NCBI GenBank assembly: GCA_900708905.1
Contig: CAADRB010000061.1
Location: forward strand, 754,127 to 818,126
Source of the DNA: Hymenolepis diminuta
Lineage: Eukaryota > Platyhelminthes > Cestoda > Cyclophyllidea > Hymenolepididae
Length of the DNA: 64,000 bases
Reading direction: 5' to 3'
The translations under genes were made by a program, and so were the position numbers. The notes beneath the pieces are model-generated. The model ran no database searches. It saw only the letters and a list, made by a program, of their open reading frames with translations, and was not told the origin of the DNA. Of this stretch, positions 1 to 13,752 are shown one piece after another (within the stretch, counting starts at the first letter, position 1; every line of letters starts with the position of its first letter).

Positions 1-13
1 TTTTTCCTTCTAA

Positions 14-140
14 TCTGTTAGAAGAAAAATGAATTGCGGTGGTAATAACGACCATCATGGTTAAAAAACTGCCTGATAAGCTATGGATATCGTATGCGAA
101 ATTTTCTCCAACCGAGGGGTCGAATTATGAATTATACAAC
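14..140 (+). repeat. Dispersed repeat R2, copy 1
   Basis: This is a degenerate copy of a repeat whose better copies begin with a segment like GAATTGAAGT and later contain a core like GGGGACGAATCGTGAAATTT. Here the start reads ATGAATTGCGGTGG, followed by ACCATCATGG and, further on, GAGGGGTCGAATTATGAA. Copies at about 35.4, 40.6 and 57.3 kb share the same order of blocks. No coding potential or terminal repeats were seen. The family is unclassified. Confidence 0.4.
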
Positions 141-2589
141 ATGATTTTGATAACCAGATGAAGTAAAATTGTTTATTACTTCAACTTTACCCTCAATTTG
201 TTGTCGACTTCCCTTCTCTTGATCATTTATCGGATTCACTGATAGCTGATTTCCGTTGCTTTCCAGAATTAAAAATTGTAATTTTCTGCATTTCTGCGAG
301 TAATAATAATTACATCATATGTTATTTACACATATAATTATCAAACTCCGAGGGGATAGAAACTGATCTCTCTGTAAAAAGCCACCAAGGATTTCAAAAT
401 GTGGATGGGAATGATGAATAGTTTATTCATAAATTTCTAGATCCGATACAAACTCAGCCCAAATTATTATTAATTTTACTGAATTAGAAATGTGCTATAT
501 ATTGACTACCTGAGAAAACAACGTCATTCAGAAATTTGTTGAAATGCGTTATTTTAGTTCATGAATTATACTTGTTGAAATCGGCTGAAAACATATACAT
601 AATAAAAAAAACGGAATTTCAGTACCATCCTCATTCAATATATATATATAAATCAGAAACGCAAATAACCTCTAAATCAGCAACACACGATAAAGTTAAT
701 CTTTACAGAATCACTGGAATAATGGTACACGATTAACCTAAAATTATCATTGCCAATATTGAGTGAAAAATAATGGATTTTAATTGGATTAGATAGGGGC
801 ATTGACTGTACCACATTAAAACAAACACAAATACAAAAGCATACTTTCCAAATGTATTCCTCTGTTTTGCAATAAGCGGGCAATATCTTCACTTTTCGAC
901 TTCATGATAAAATGGCACATTACATAATATTCTGATCCTAATATTTCAAACTTCCTATATTAGGAACAGTCCATGATAGAAAACAATTGTCACATGTTAA
1001 CTAAGGATTTCCATCTTCCTCCCATGACAAACGAAAATCTTCAGGCTTCAGCATCAAAGGCTCTCAAGCCTCAACAATAACTCCCCAATTGCCAGTCCGT
1101 TGTAGTTCAACGATCCCCTTTGACAAGATGCCGATAAACGTAGGTCAAGGCTGTAGAGTCCATGTTTTTGTCTCAAGATGAGTAATTCCCGTGGGTGGTC
1201 TATAAGTCGCCAATCATTAATATAAATATGCGATTGCTTGGTGATTCTGACATCTTGACAATTTGTATGGAAAAACCGCCATCTTTTCGGTGGTGGGTTG
1301 ACTTTTAAAAAACAACAAATATTAATATAAACTGTCGTTGCTAAATTAATAAATTTATTTTCCTCTTCTCTGTCTTCTCTCTCAGGACTTGTGACAACTG
1401 CAGCCTAAACGATAGATTAGAAATAATTTCGGAGTATTATATTCAATCACTAATTCTGTTAATTTTTACCCTTAATTATACTCTTCAACTTCCCTTTGTC
1501 CCTCGCCTCCTCTGATTGATCCACTAATGCACGCACCCTCCTCTCTTTTCTAAGCAATATCTACTTAGTGGTTAAAACTGTCTGAAAAATGGGGCACATA
1601 TAATCTCCCGATTTTTACTCAATAAATTAAAGTGACATAGTAATTGGTTTTTTTCTGTCATTAGGCAGGGGTTGGACCAACTAGTTTCTTTGGTATAATA
1701 TCATGAACAAAGATACTAAACAGAGCCGATATTGTGATCATATTATATTTGTTTGCATGTGCGCATATTTTTATTCACACGCATACACATATACCTTTAT
1801 GGTTCGCCTTCTGAGGAATAACTTTTGTATACGCAGTTATTTATGTGTACGCTTTAGGCGACAATCATGAATGTATTTGCGAATACAATTGTCGATAGTG
1901 CCATGCATAACCGGCCCGTAGAAGCCACGGAACGCACCGCTCAAGAGAAATCCGCCTTATCAGGGAGAGAAAATTTTAAATGCTATGACGCATCCCGCAA
2001 GGTCGTTTCAACCACTCCCCAAAGTGGCAAAAATTCATAGCCCACGTTTTGCAAAAAATAAACATTTTCTTCTTCGGTTATCAGTTAAATGATTTATAAG
2101 TGGGTTTTCCCAGCATTACTTGGAATTTTAAAATAACTATTGGACCAAAATCAATTTCGGATTACAAATTTCTACTTAATTAAGCAATTATCTACACAGT
2201 TTATGCAAATCATGAAGTAACAAAGTCGAATATCACATTGTTATTTCCATTCAAATTTAGTAAATTGCATAGGAAATCAATAATCGCCAATATTTCTACA
2301 AGTATTTACAATATACAGAGTGGATAACTGACATCCATCTAGGTTGCTCTGGTTTGACAAAGAATTTATGCATAATCAACCATTCTAACTTACTAGGTCA
2401 GTAAGGAATAAATTCGGCTCTTATAGGGTTGAATTTAAACCTCTAAGTTTACAATAACGATAGTATCCTATGTAAGACCAAAATCAAATCATCCACTTTG
2501 ATTCAACACAGCTTATAGTGGTGCAAATTTGGAAGTTTTATTCATCTCAACTCTGTTAAGGCAAGATCATGAAAGACCAATCTACAAGC

Positions 2590-2720
2590 TCAAACTTGAG
2601 AAGAACAAATAATTTAAAGTGGCCTGATCAGCCATCATAATCGAACAAAAGACGTAGTCAAGAATTTGCTAAGCAATTTAGGGGACGAATCTTGAAATCG
2701 ATACTTCGACATTACTATCA
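2590..2720 (+). repeat. Dispersed repeat R2, copy 2
   Basis: A partial copy of R2. The shared blocks are GCCATCATAA near the start and AGGGGACGAATCTTGAAAT near 2679. The latter matches the copy at 40.68 kb almost base for base over about 15 positions. The ends are not defined. Confidence 0.4.
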
Positions 2721-4248
2721 ACATCTTTTCGATCCTTTCAAATGTATTATAATTGGATTTACCCTTACCCGATTTCAGTTGCCTTCCCACAACGAATAAT
2801 TGTGAAACTTTTCTGCCTTGGTTTGGGTAATTATAATAACCCTTAGTCGTATTCCAGTCTTGTGACCAAAACCGTCGGAATGAATCAAATGCTACTTTTA
2901 GCCGTCAGGGGATAACAGTAATGCCCACTGAAAAAAATTTTTCTTGCTATCCGTTCGCATATTTCAAATTTTTGAATACTCCAAACTTGATAAATTAAAT
3001 TAAAATAAGTTTCTATATTCCTTCAATAGTTAACCTGATTGAGTGTTCAGCTCAATAATACCTAAGAATTTGGTTTCTTTGCCACAATGGTTTTATGTCA
3101 AGTATAATTTGTTTGCTGCCTTTGAACCTTAGAGAGAGATTTGTGCCACTTTCGAAATAATAAGAAGTGAAGAATTGTACTAATTGTTTACCCAATTTAT
3201 TGAGATTATAAATTACAAACACCATGAAGCCCAAATTTTCTCATTAAAGAAAACTGAGAACAATGCAACTGGCACTTTGCATATACAACTTAAATCCTTT
3301 GTTAAATTTGTAGCCACTGGCACAACACCAATGAGCTGACAGAGCATGTCACACATCCCGTCTATTCATGACTCATGTGTGATAATTGTTCACATTTTAA
3401 AGAAAGGCTGCAATATAAATATGGAAGCATCGGCTTTTTACTGAAGAAGATGTTTATGTACTATCGCAAACTTGCAAGGTAAAACTTTATTGTTATCACA
3501 ACTTTTATTCTCTAGTAATGCTATCAAAGAAGATTCCGAGGATATCAGGTAGCCAAAGATTAAGTTGCTGGCTCTTTAAATAAGGATTTTATTATCTCCT
3601 TCCACTATACTTCAATGCGTCATGGGTACTTCCATTTGGCAATCAATCATAACTCTGAGCAGAGTTTCCTGATAAATAAATATATTTTCCGAGAACTGAT
3701 GTTCTAGAATCGTGTGTTAGGATTCGGTTATTAGATTACGAGGTGCATCACAATTTTAAATCCTGAAAGTTATCTAAATCGGAAGAGCAATCGTATAGTC
3801 AAAATAAGGGGCAGAGGAATTGAGTGTAAGTACAGAATGTAATTTCGAGCACTAAAATAGTCATTTTGGTTTGATTACTCTCCTAATAAATAGGTAGGAT
3901 TTGCTAAAATCCGAAATCCTAACACCAGGATTCATTCAATCTTCATATGCCTATCAACACTATTAACAAATAGCCTATCTTTATCATTTTAGCTAGTACG
4001 ACATTAAAGGTACTGATCTTGCAGATTAGTAGTAATTTGAATTCTGGATTGGTTTTATATATTCCCTAGCATGCGTGGATGCGATAGTTGTCGTCATTAT
4101 GTCAATTCCCGACTAGTCAGAGCGGTGATGTTTCTATTTTACCGAGTTTTTCCCGAGTTCTGTTATGTATAACTCGAAAATGTTTCGTGCAGCTATTCAT
4201 TGTGATATTCTATTATTATTAGTCTATCATTCTACAATTTAATATATA

Positions 4249-5480
4249 CAATGTGCTTAGGGTATCTGAGGACACATGTATTTTGTAATTTTAACTAACC
4301 CAATAATAATTAGTTGCTATTTATGTCAGATCTCATGACAGATATCACTCTAACTAATGAAATGAAAAGGCACGCTGTAATGGTATCCATAAAGACGAAA
4401 TAAAAGAATTTAGAAATTGCAAGATTTCTGAAAGTCGCGACGTCTTTCATTTACAAAGTTAGAAAGGAGCTGAATGAAAATGATGGAGATGAATTAGCCA
4501 CGAGAAAGAGGAAACGGCATTGTCAACGCTCTCCCGACTCACTCGGAACACCAGAGTTTGTTAGAAGTGAACATAGCATGATCGACGAAAATCCTAGGAA
4601 GTAAATGCGACATCTTGCTAAACATCTTCAAGTGTCTGAAGGAACAGTAAGAAATGTTGTTCATCAAGACCTCCGATACAAATTATAGTCTCTTAAACAA
4701 GTCGACAAAAACAACTCAAGAGAATCGTTTAATGTGTGCAAAAACACTCTTAAATAAACTGAAGCATCCAGAAGAAGAGGAATGTCTTTGATTTTTCTCT
4801 GACCAAAAAACCTCCACTAGGATCAAAAAGTCAATTGAAGAAATGAGAGGTGGATATGTACAGGCAGACGCCACTAAAGTTCCAACTGTTATGCGCACGA
4901 AGCTTCCAGCAACATTGATGCTTTTCGATGTTGTTATCGGTGGGAGACACATCATGAATCCTCAATTTTCCTCACAGGGTCTTAGAGTCAGTGCAGATGC
5001 CTATGTGGAAATTCTTCAAACCATTGTTGTTAAGCCTTGGATAGACAACATAGCCAATGGAGGAAGACTCTTTGTTTTCCAAAAAGCTTCGGTTCGATCC
5101 TATAAAGTTCCAAAAACCCGCGATTGGATGGCCGAGAATTTACATACCAAACTTATGGTCTCCTAATTCACCAGGCCTTAATCCTTTGGATTACGACGTG
5201 TAGGGTGGAGTGGGGAGGGACGTGGTTGAAAAGGAAGTTAACAGGCATACCCGTAACGCTAAATCCTCTCTGATGGAAGCAATGAAGGACATCAATAAAG
5301 GCCGCCTGATGAAAGCTTGAAGTCGCTTTCTGACATAAATTGAGTCCGTGATAGAAGCCGAAAGAGGATATGTAGAATAAAACCTAAGTTTATATTATGT
5401 TCAGTTGTTTGGCTTCAGGAAATTGTAGATTTCAATCATTAACAATTTCATTTTCTGTTTTTCTAAAAGTGTGTAAGGTG
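4249..5480 (+). mobile_element. Decayed mariner-type DNA transposon, copy 1
   Basis: About 1.23 kb, similar along its whole length to the inverted copy at 59676-60931. The 5' end (CAATGTGCTTAGGG then TATCTGAGGACAC) aligns with the terminal repeat of that copy and follows a TA dinucleotide at 4247-4248. The 3' end is recognisable up to the block TTTTTCTAAAAGTGTGTAA (about 5458-5476), after which the terminal repeat is lost. It carries a broken transposase gene (4323-5380). Length, TA target and protein motifs fit the Tc1/mariner superfamily. Confidence 0.8.
4323..5380 (+). pseudogene. Mariner-type transposase pseudogene
   Basis: The broken gene of the surrounding transposon; an intact protein would cut and paste the element through its terminal repeats. 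It starts at an ATG with MSDLMTDITLTNEMKR, and the same start occurs in the copy at 60 kb. An in-frame stop follows within about 30 codons, and further stops and frameshifts occur along its length. The longest open piece (4843-5166, 107 codons) holds the block around DWMAENLHTKL typical of mariner transposases. The first catalytic Asp is still visible (FFSDQKT). The second, in the expected FQQDSAPS motif, has become Ala (FVFQKASVRS). The third, in NPLDY, remains but lies in another frame. The reading frame ends with GYVE and a stop, as is usual in the family. It cannot make an active enzyme. Confidence 0.85.
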
Positions 5481-7329
5481 CGCAAAAAACAAAGTTCTCT
5501 TTTCTTTGGAAATTATCCCCTCCTAGTAATTATATTATAAAATGGGTTATCTACACATTATAATAATGACAATACAGCGTATGTCTAAGTAGCACCTCTG
5601 CGCATACAAAGACCTACTCATACGCGCAGGTGTCGACATGATAAACAAATCGACATTTACAGGTAGTCGACTTATGCTTTAACAAACAATTTATTATGAT
5701 TTTGAGATTGTATAGTTTGCAAAATCTGTTCATTTTTTATTATGAAAATAATGATGCACATGCATACCATAAAGAAAAGAAAGATGTTAAATAAATCTCT
5801 GATTGAATTCACGCGTTCATCCGCAGTGGGTTGGATATTTATTCGTTAAGTACCTACATCAAGGGAACACGTTTCGCAAGTTTTCGTGGAGAGAATAAAG
5901 CAAGAAAAAGGTGATGAGGTTAAATGTGAGTTAAGGAGAGGACGATCAGGTTAAAGCTGAGAATAAATCCGGAACATTGCAAGAATCTTTTTTGTTGAAT
6001 ACTTACATAATGAATATTGTTTTGTGCTTTATGTGCTAATGGTCCAATGGTCAGATTTCAGAATCAGTCTTATAAAACAAATATAAAACTGTTATATATT
6101 TGAATTAAAGTTTAGAACTTATAGATCAGCAGATTATTATGCATTGTTTAAAATAGATATTTATCCATTTGCCAAAACTAGCTGGAAGATACGTGCTAAC
6201 GAGTTCACCAAAGGTAAATATTTTTGCAATAATCTGATATTTCAGAATATATCCATAATTATAGACAACAATTTTTATTTATTCAAAAAAATGTAAATTT
6301 TTATTTAATACAACGAAGCAAAACGATTCCTCTAATATTCTGCTGAACCATAGAAACTGATCAATACACGATAAGCACATTCTTTGCTCAACATAAATGC
6401 GTTTAAAACGGTTAACATCATCCACCGGATATCAAGAGTCTAATCTGTCATTGATCCTAACTATTAGCCAGATATTCATATACAGTCCCATGCTGAATAT
6501 AACCTCGCGTTCTGTCAATTACCAATTTCCATCATGAAAAATTAAAAAAAGCTGAACTTAGAGTTTTAAATATATTTACACCGATTATAAAGACTTCTTA
6601 TTTTGCATACCTGTGTTGTTTCCTACAAAAATGGCCACCTAGATTATAAATCATTAAGGAGGGGTCTTATTTGTTGTCAGCTGTAAAGTATACACACAAC
6701 AAATGTTACTTTTCTTATATGAGGCCTTCTTTTATTTGGGGCCCCCGGACGTAGACTTTACTGCACTCACACACTCAATTAAAATAAAATGAATGCTTAA
6801 ATTAGCACTTTAAAATGTGCACATGCAAAAAGCATTACTCATGCCGAAAAATATTGTCACCTTGATAATAAATGAATTTGAATTAGCGCGTCATCTTTTA
6901 CAATCAGTTTAAGCATTCAGCAAAAAATTAATGGAATTATTTTGTTTCTAAAACAAAGCACTCAGCGTGGTGTCAGAATAATCCCATTTAACTTCTGAAA
7001 ATATGCGCTAATGATATGGTAGAATTTAAATGTAAATACATTGTAAATCGATTAAGAAAATAAGCGAGGCCTAAATGACACATATAATCATCCACGATAA
7101 AATAAAAATGAATCAATTTTTAGGATTTAATCCCTGTATCAGCAAAATATTTAGGCCTTATTGGGTGGTTGATTAAAATTAGTGATTGAATATACCATCT
7201 TGGCACAGGTAGAGAAAGCCTAGATAAATGTATTCTTAGGGTAAATGTTGCATTCAATGATCTGGCATCTATCACTTAGGATCAAAGATTAATGACCCAT
7301 CCACATCCGAAGGTATGAAAATACAAACG

Positions 7330-7640
7330 AGAGTTGATTAGTGGTGGTAATATAGGCATCCTGAGACTTAGGATTCGATCACTTCATCACTGTTTATGAA
7401 GAAATAAAATTCGTAAATTGGAATAAGTTATTGAAAAAACACGGATCAATCACCACAGAGATGCTAGCAATTCGAAGCTTGTCACTTTTAAGCTCTATCT
7501 CTGTCTGTTATGCACTTACACTCAACTTCGATAAGTCAGTAGCAGATTAGAAGAACTAATAGTAGGATATTTGGCAGCTTTTCTGCGTTACGTCATTCAA
7601 AAGAGCAGTTTCGAATAAATTTCAGCCAGACACTCACATT
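7330..7640 (+). repeat. Dispersed repeat R3, copy 1
   Basis: This shares ordered blocks with 10690-10940. Examples are ACACGGATCAATCACCACAG against ACACGGGCCAATCACTACAG, then AGCTCTATCT against AGCTCTACTT, then TATGCACTTACACTCAACTTCG against CATGCACTCCTCTACTTCGG, then a GCAGATTAG block. The segment GATTCGATCACTTCATC near 7373 resembles GAATTCGGTCACCTCGTC near 12231. The ends are undefined and the family is unknown. Confidence 0.4.
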
Positions 7641-7894
7641 TCATAAAAATTTCGCTTTGAAGACAATTGTTGAGAAACAAAAACAATGCCATTAATTATT
7701 AATGTGGTTCATAAATTTAGAAAATCCAATTTTAACTATTTTCCTTCTTGCATATTTGTTACTATTTTGGGCCAGCTTTACTCATAGGAATGACAGAAAA
7801 ATGAGATTTTAATTAATTAATGAGCTCACATGTGCATGCTATTTCATCTATTCAAGTATACTCTGATATAAATGGATATAATAACCTTCAAATC

Positions 7895-8035
7895 GATTTA
7901 GGAAAGCGTTTCTAGCACTCACCTTGGGGAGGGGAAAGCATCATGGGGTCTCCTTAGTGAGAAACTCGAACTCTGCCATATCGCACTGATAGGCCGACAA
8001 ACACATTAACACCTACGCCCCCAGCTAACAGCAAA
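7895..8035 (-). repeat. SINE-like repeat, minus-strand copy
   Basis: Read on the minus strand, this starts with a tRNA-like 5' part (GGCGTAGGTGTTAATGTG). It skips some of the middle seen in other copies and ends with CTCACTAAGGAGACCCCATG, a C-rich block and GTGAGTGCTAGAAACGCTTT. The same 3' module occurs at 31.6, 15.7 and 61.5 kb. It is interpreted as an old tRNA-derived short interspersed element. Confidence 0.5.
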
Positions 8036-10689
8036 TAGACTTTGAGAAGCTATTTAACAACCATTAAACTCTGATCTAATAACTTACCTGGTCCCTGCAG
8101 ATACCCTCCTGCTATCAACCTAAATATAAAGAAACTATTCTTACCGGACTAACGATTTTGTTCTAATTTTGTTTCAATAAATTTGGCGGATAGCGGGGTT
8201 TTCATTTGTCCTATCTGTGCAAATGATAATTTTTTCCGGTAAATCTCCTAAACACTTAATGTTTCTTGTAATATAAACTTCACACATATGATTGATCGTT
8301 ATTACAATGTGAGTCCACGAGAAGTTCTCAAAGTTGCTTAGAAGTATGTTTAAAATTGCTTATTACCTGATTTATAAATCAAATTGACCAACAAGTTCTT
8401 CTTTGCAATTGTAAATAACGCAAATTTGTGTAGAAATAAAGCACTTGTGAAGACCATAATTTTACCGAGACATGAGTTGTACTGTTTTATAAAATGGAGT
8501 ATTGTCTGTCCTTGTCACACAACCTTATAAAATGTCACATTGGTGCTTAGTTATTGAGAAAACGCAAAAACGCAATATTATAATAATTAACACGTTATTA
8601 CAAATAAGAGTGGAATATTCCTTGTGACCTTGATTTTTCATCTTTGCATCAATCTGGCCATATGCTGCTATATTTTCATCAGAACGACTGATCTTCAGAC
8701 CTCATAGAATGCTCTCGAACAAAGATTCTTAAAGACACTCACTTTCAATCACTCTCTAATTCATCAGCCTCATATATCGTAATGAATCCCAACATGCATA
8801 TCAAATTTTAAGAAGAGATCTCACATAGTACCTGGGGTTCTCAGGTTAGCACAATTTTAGGTTAAACTTAATACTGCCATTTGCTTGAATTTTAACTTGT
8901 AAACTACATTCAAAAACGTTTCTCTAAACGAAACAAAAAGATATCTATTTTCTCGTCATTTTTAGAGGATAATCTCTATATTGTGGGACGATAAAAATAT
9001 TTTATAGCTCGAAGTATGGAAGTAGAATAAGTGTCTTTTAAATATAACGTAATTTAAAGTACTGTGTTGTATAATTTTCTAATAGATAAATAAATCTGAA
9101 AATGATTTGAATGATAGCGAAAGTTTTTAAGTCAATTATAACTAAGATTTACTGTTAAAAACAAAATTTATCAAAGTTTGATTTGAAGGGGCGATTTAAA
9201 AGTGAATGGCATAGTGTGTTGTCATGAATACTGTTTTATTTTACAGAGACTTTAAAATATCACTCTAAAAGGCATCCATATGGAGCTTTAGAATCTCAAA
9301 TTAAACAATAATAAGTGATTTTGAGACTATTTATATATAATTACTAATCATTTTTAAAATAAAAACTGGAATATGAAACGAGCATGCATAACATTAGGCA
9401 TAACTCAAGATTCAAGTAATTTACAAGCCTTCACTGCATTTTCTTGAACCTTTCTGCAGTCCATCCTAATTAGGTTGTTTTGAGTTTCGCATCACGATTC
9501 TCGACAGTAACTGCGTCAATAAAATCATGCGCTTTTGCATTGACCTATCGCCGCCTTTGCACTCAAGCGACTGGTTTCCACACTTCAAGGTGAGTCACTA
9601 ATTTAACACTTTATTGAACAGTTAAACATCCGGAGATCATAATAATGAAAATTTACTCAACAATCATATAGGGACCCGTTTGAACAGTCATATATTTGCA
9701 TGTGTAACTTTGATGTGCATTAAATGGCTCACAAATTGTAGTGTCTAAGTTATAAGTGGATATGAGCATAGAGAGAATGTAAGGAAATGTGAAAATTCAG
9801 ATTATTGCAACATAAGTTCGAATCATTAAGATATTTAAAAAACAATAAGGATATTTCTTCAGTAGTAATTGAGAAAGTAATCATCCTAGTTTTTAACCAC
9901 AGCGAAAAGTTTGAGCATTTTGAGTTTAAAATTTCCTAACTTAAATTAAAAAACGTAATGAATAAAAAATGCAATTAATCCAGAAATGCTATCTGAATGC
10001 AAGGATGTTTAAAAGAAATTGAAATCTAATGATGGCTAGAAGATTACCGGTCCTAACCAAACAAATTTAATTGGCATGACCATGAGTAAATCATCTGTTG
10101 AAATTCCCATAATTTTGCCTGTGGAAATCAGCAAAATCTTCAACCACTACTCAGTCTTCTTACAACAGAAAATTCAGACGCGAAATTGAAATGCTGACGA
10201 AAGTAGTTCATTTTTTCTCGTATTTATAATTATTAAGAAGTAGATTATCAATTCTTGCATTAGCGTAGGCAGTTGCGATCTTAAATGAGCCCGCTTGATT
10301 AATCGGTTGCTAATTATGAAATGATAGCTCTCAAACCTATATCAGAACGTTCTTCAGAAGGAGATGGAGGACATATTGGATAAAACGGTGTTCCTACTGT
10401 ATATATCGTCACATTTTAGTGGGAGTTTCGAGATGATTGAGATGACCTACTTTCAAGAAACTAGTATTTTGCTACTTATATGTCGGAAAATTCTCGCCCA
10501 GTAGCCTCGCCAGCTAATAAAAAATTATTCGTAAGGGCACAGACCTTCCCGTTTAACGAGAGTGATTGTGTTTAATTAAGATGTTTGCTTCCCTGTATAC
10601 CTTAGTACTTATTGGCCCGTCTTTCTATATTTCAACCCCTTCTTATTATTATTATTTATTATATCAGTCCATAATACATACTATAACAG

Positions 10690-10940
10690 ACCATTTTAGG
10701 CCAAGCTTTCTGCACTATGTACAAAATAATGATTGAAATGGCTGGAACACACGGGCCAATCACTACAGATATACTTTCCATTCGATTGTTGATTTCTCTC
10801 AAGCTCTACTTGCGCTTGTCATGCACTCCTCTACTTCGGTGATTCAGCTGTAAAGTAGGAGAAATAGGCACTCGCAGATTAGCTGAACGAAGCATTGTCT
10901 TATCTCATCAATATGCACTCTTCATTACTTTTCATCAAAT
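10690..10940 (+). repeat. Dispersed repeat R3, copy 2
   Basis: The second copy of R3, aligned by eye to 7330-7640 over four or five blocks in the same order and orientation. There is no coding capacity. A weaker third relative may lie near 12200-12420. Confidence 0.4.
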
Positions 10941-13736
10941 CCTTCCTCGTATATTCGTTGATTATGTTCTTCGGCAGGATTTAAAATAAATGTTATGCAT
11001 GGAATGAAATCCTGGGAAATTTTACCAGCTTTAAAATGCATCTACATTCGTAGATATAACAGAAAATAATAAACGTTATATAAAAGTTACTTATATATAT
11101 AGATGCAAGTAAATACAGTTTGCGAATTCGGGATTAATAGACCTTGCTACAAAAGAAATTTAACTCCTCATTTAATTTTATGGCAAAACAATGTATCCTA
11201 TGTGTTCCAATTAAGGAACCACTGTATATAAATGAAAATGGATCCCTTTACGTTTAGTGGAAGAATAAATTAAATTAGTGAGCTATCTGCTACAAGTGCA
11301 AACCGGCAATGACTTCAACATATTAGTCATTCCTTCTCTAGGCGTCCACATAACCATATAAGGAGACGGGTGGTAACGAGAGTCGCGGCACAATTAAAAG
11401 CGTTATAATAGATGTAGATGGTGACATTTAAATATCAAAATTGGACTGAAGCCAAAAGAATGGAATGCTCACACTAAGGTATTGAAATTAGGGCTTAAAC
11501 AATAATGTATTTGCTTAATAATGCAATGGTGCACAGAAAATTTCGTATTTCAGTTATTTTATTAGCCTAAACAGGTGGGGAGAAATGGGAATGGTCCGCA
11601 GAAATTCGAAAAAAACACGGACGCAGTTGCATTCTATGAACTCCCATCCCGGCGCGCGAATGAATAGAGAAAATTGATGAGAACACTATTTAAGAATACC
11701 CAATCCAGAGGTGGTAATGTATATAAAAATTCGATGAAAATTTCACACTGCTTTAGAGACGCTTAAAAAAAAACAGATACAATTTACATCAGACTGAACA
11801 CCTTTTTCGACACTTCTGGTACTATAAATGGATATTATGAGTTTTTAAAACACTTTTTAATAATTTTTGATATATGTATATTTAGCTAAGATATTAGTGG
11901 CTGTTGAAGCTTTTATTATTCTGTTTTCAATACTTTCAATAAATAAATATAGCCAGTTTGATTTTATACTCAATCACAAAATCTACCTTTAATACCCATC
12001 TCTTTTTTGAGATAAAGAGGACAATTAAAAAACATTATTTAAGAATAATCCAAATGTACTCTTTTCTAGAAAAAAGATAGTTTTTTCTTTTGCAGTAAGT
12101 TGTACAGCATTGATATTAGCTGGTCCAAGTCATCCATCAGCTAATTTAAGTTAATACCATTGTTATTGGAATCCAGAGGAGATGGAAATAAAGGTTAGTT
12201 TGGATAATCGTCTGTGATATAGCTGACCTGGAATTCGGTCACCTCGTCTTAAGTTAAAAAGAAAGTGGGCGAGGGCTTAGAAAAAATACATGGAATTTAA
12301 TCTTGAGGGCTGTTATTGGGCAGTATCTGAGTCTGTTATTTGCTCATCAATAATTGTGAGTTATGTACAGATTAGGAGAACTACGCACACATAGACATTG
12401 CTCCTTTCGATTGAATAACCCACAGCAATCTTTGGAAAAATCTCCCTTATTTTGTAAGCTGACGCAACAGAGGGTTAAAAAAATAGATGCTGATGATATT
12501 AAATGTTATATTTTAGAAGAGATAAACAAATGTGGATAGATCATTCATTACCTGATGCAATTGTATTTTGAATCTTAATAATAATGTATTTGTTTATTTT
12601 AAAGGTAGCATACGTTATACCATTCCTAAAAGAGGATAGCCATTTAGTCTGAAAAAAGGGTAGAGATTTGGTCGGTGAGATTCGAAATTTTTACCTCGTC
12701 ACTCCCCAGATCAGAAAAATATGACCTGTTATTTTGCTGCTTTCACAAAGTTATTTGTTTCAACGATGAGGATAAAAGTTAATTCGATCAAACATGATTT
12801 ATATAAGACTTAAAACAAAAGGCAACTGAGTACTAAAAATCCTTGTCAATAAGCTTGAAGATCAGGGATCCCATCTACAGTGCAAAAGCATGGTTTTCTT
12901 TTATGCTAACATTCGGATACATTTGGCAGTTTATAAATTCTCTACTTTCGCTAGAATTCTCTTGGGGTGAAGATTCACGCTTTAAAAGATGGGAAACAGA
13001 ATTATTCATTGTTGCATTCAAATCATATACTTCCTTGGCACCTCCATTGATTTTCCTTTACCATAAAATCTTTGTAAAACTTCTAGTTCTCTTTGGTACC
13101 TGATAATTCCAAATTTTTCAGGTAGAGGGCTAGGGAGACATTTAATATCAGCCCAAATCGAGATTAAACCGTTCAACTCTCCAAAAAAATCCACTTTAAA
13201 ATAAATATGAACCTTAAACTCTTACGTTAGAATGTTACCATGCAATCAAGCCTAAGAGAGCTGTAATAGAAGTAACCAGCATTTGATTGCAACATTCACT
13301 GTTATATTTACTAGGGAGAAATTTCGAAATTTCTGCCCTGAAAGGGGAAGCTGAAATCAGTGCCTTAATTTCGATAGAAACATAGTTTAGAATACTGTTG
13401 CGTGGAGGCTTAATCTACTAATGAAAATGCTTAATAGCAGCTATGAGGAAAACAGGTTCTTACTAGGAGATTAAATGGCCTGACTGAGAAAGCCATCTGC
13501 GCAAAGTGACACAAAGCCAATCCACAGAGACCAGTTGGCATATATTTCAAAAATATTACTCATTTCTCTCCGCATGCACAAAGCCAGTAGCAGTGGCAGA
13601 AGTGGCAGTAGCACCAGAATTAGTAGCATCTTCATTATCATAGTCGACGTCAGGAGGGGGTGTTGACAGTAGTATCTTAAATTCCATCTCTCACTCACAT
13701 ACACCGTACTGTACGCGTAACTTATCCCCCCAGAAA

Positions 13737-13752
13737 GAGAGAGAGAGAGAGA
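13737..13752 (+). repeat. GA dinucleotide run
   Basis: A simple run of alternating A and G, about eight units, within gene-free sequence. Confidence 0.7.

Larger units (their letters stand above)
1..4248. other. Gene-free AT-rich flank
   Basis: I see no coding exon, tRNA or other RNA gene here. The open frames are short, low in complexity and interrupted by AT-rich runs. The stretch contains two degenerate copies of the dispersed repeat called R2 in this annotation (about 14-140 and 2590-2720). The rest is unclassified AT-rich sequence, ending at the terminal repeat of a mariner-type element. Confidence 0.6.

Noticed and set aside
4716..4955. 79-codon minus-strand open frame
   Set aside because: It is the antisense of the mariner transposase pseudogene and has no motif of its own.
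12843..13103. 86-codon hydrophobic open frame
   Set aside because: Aromatic- and leucine-rich composition typical of T-rich chance frames; no splice context, motif or downstream poly(A) signal.
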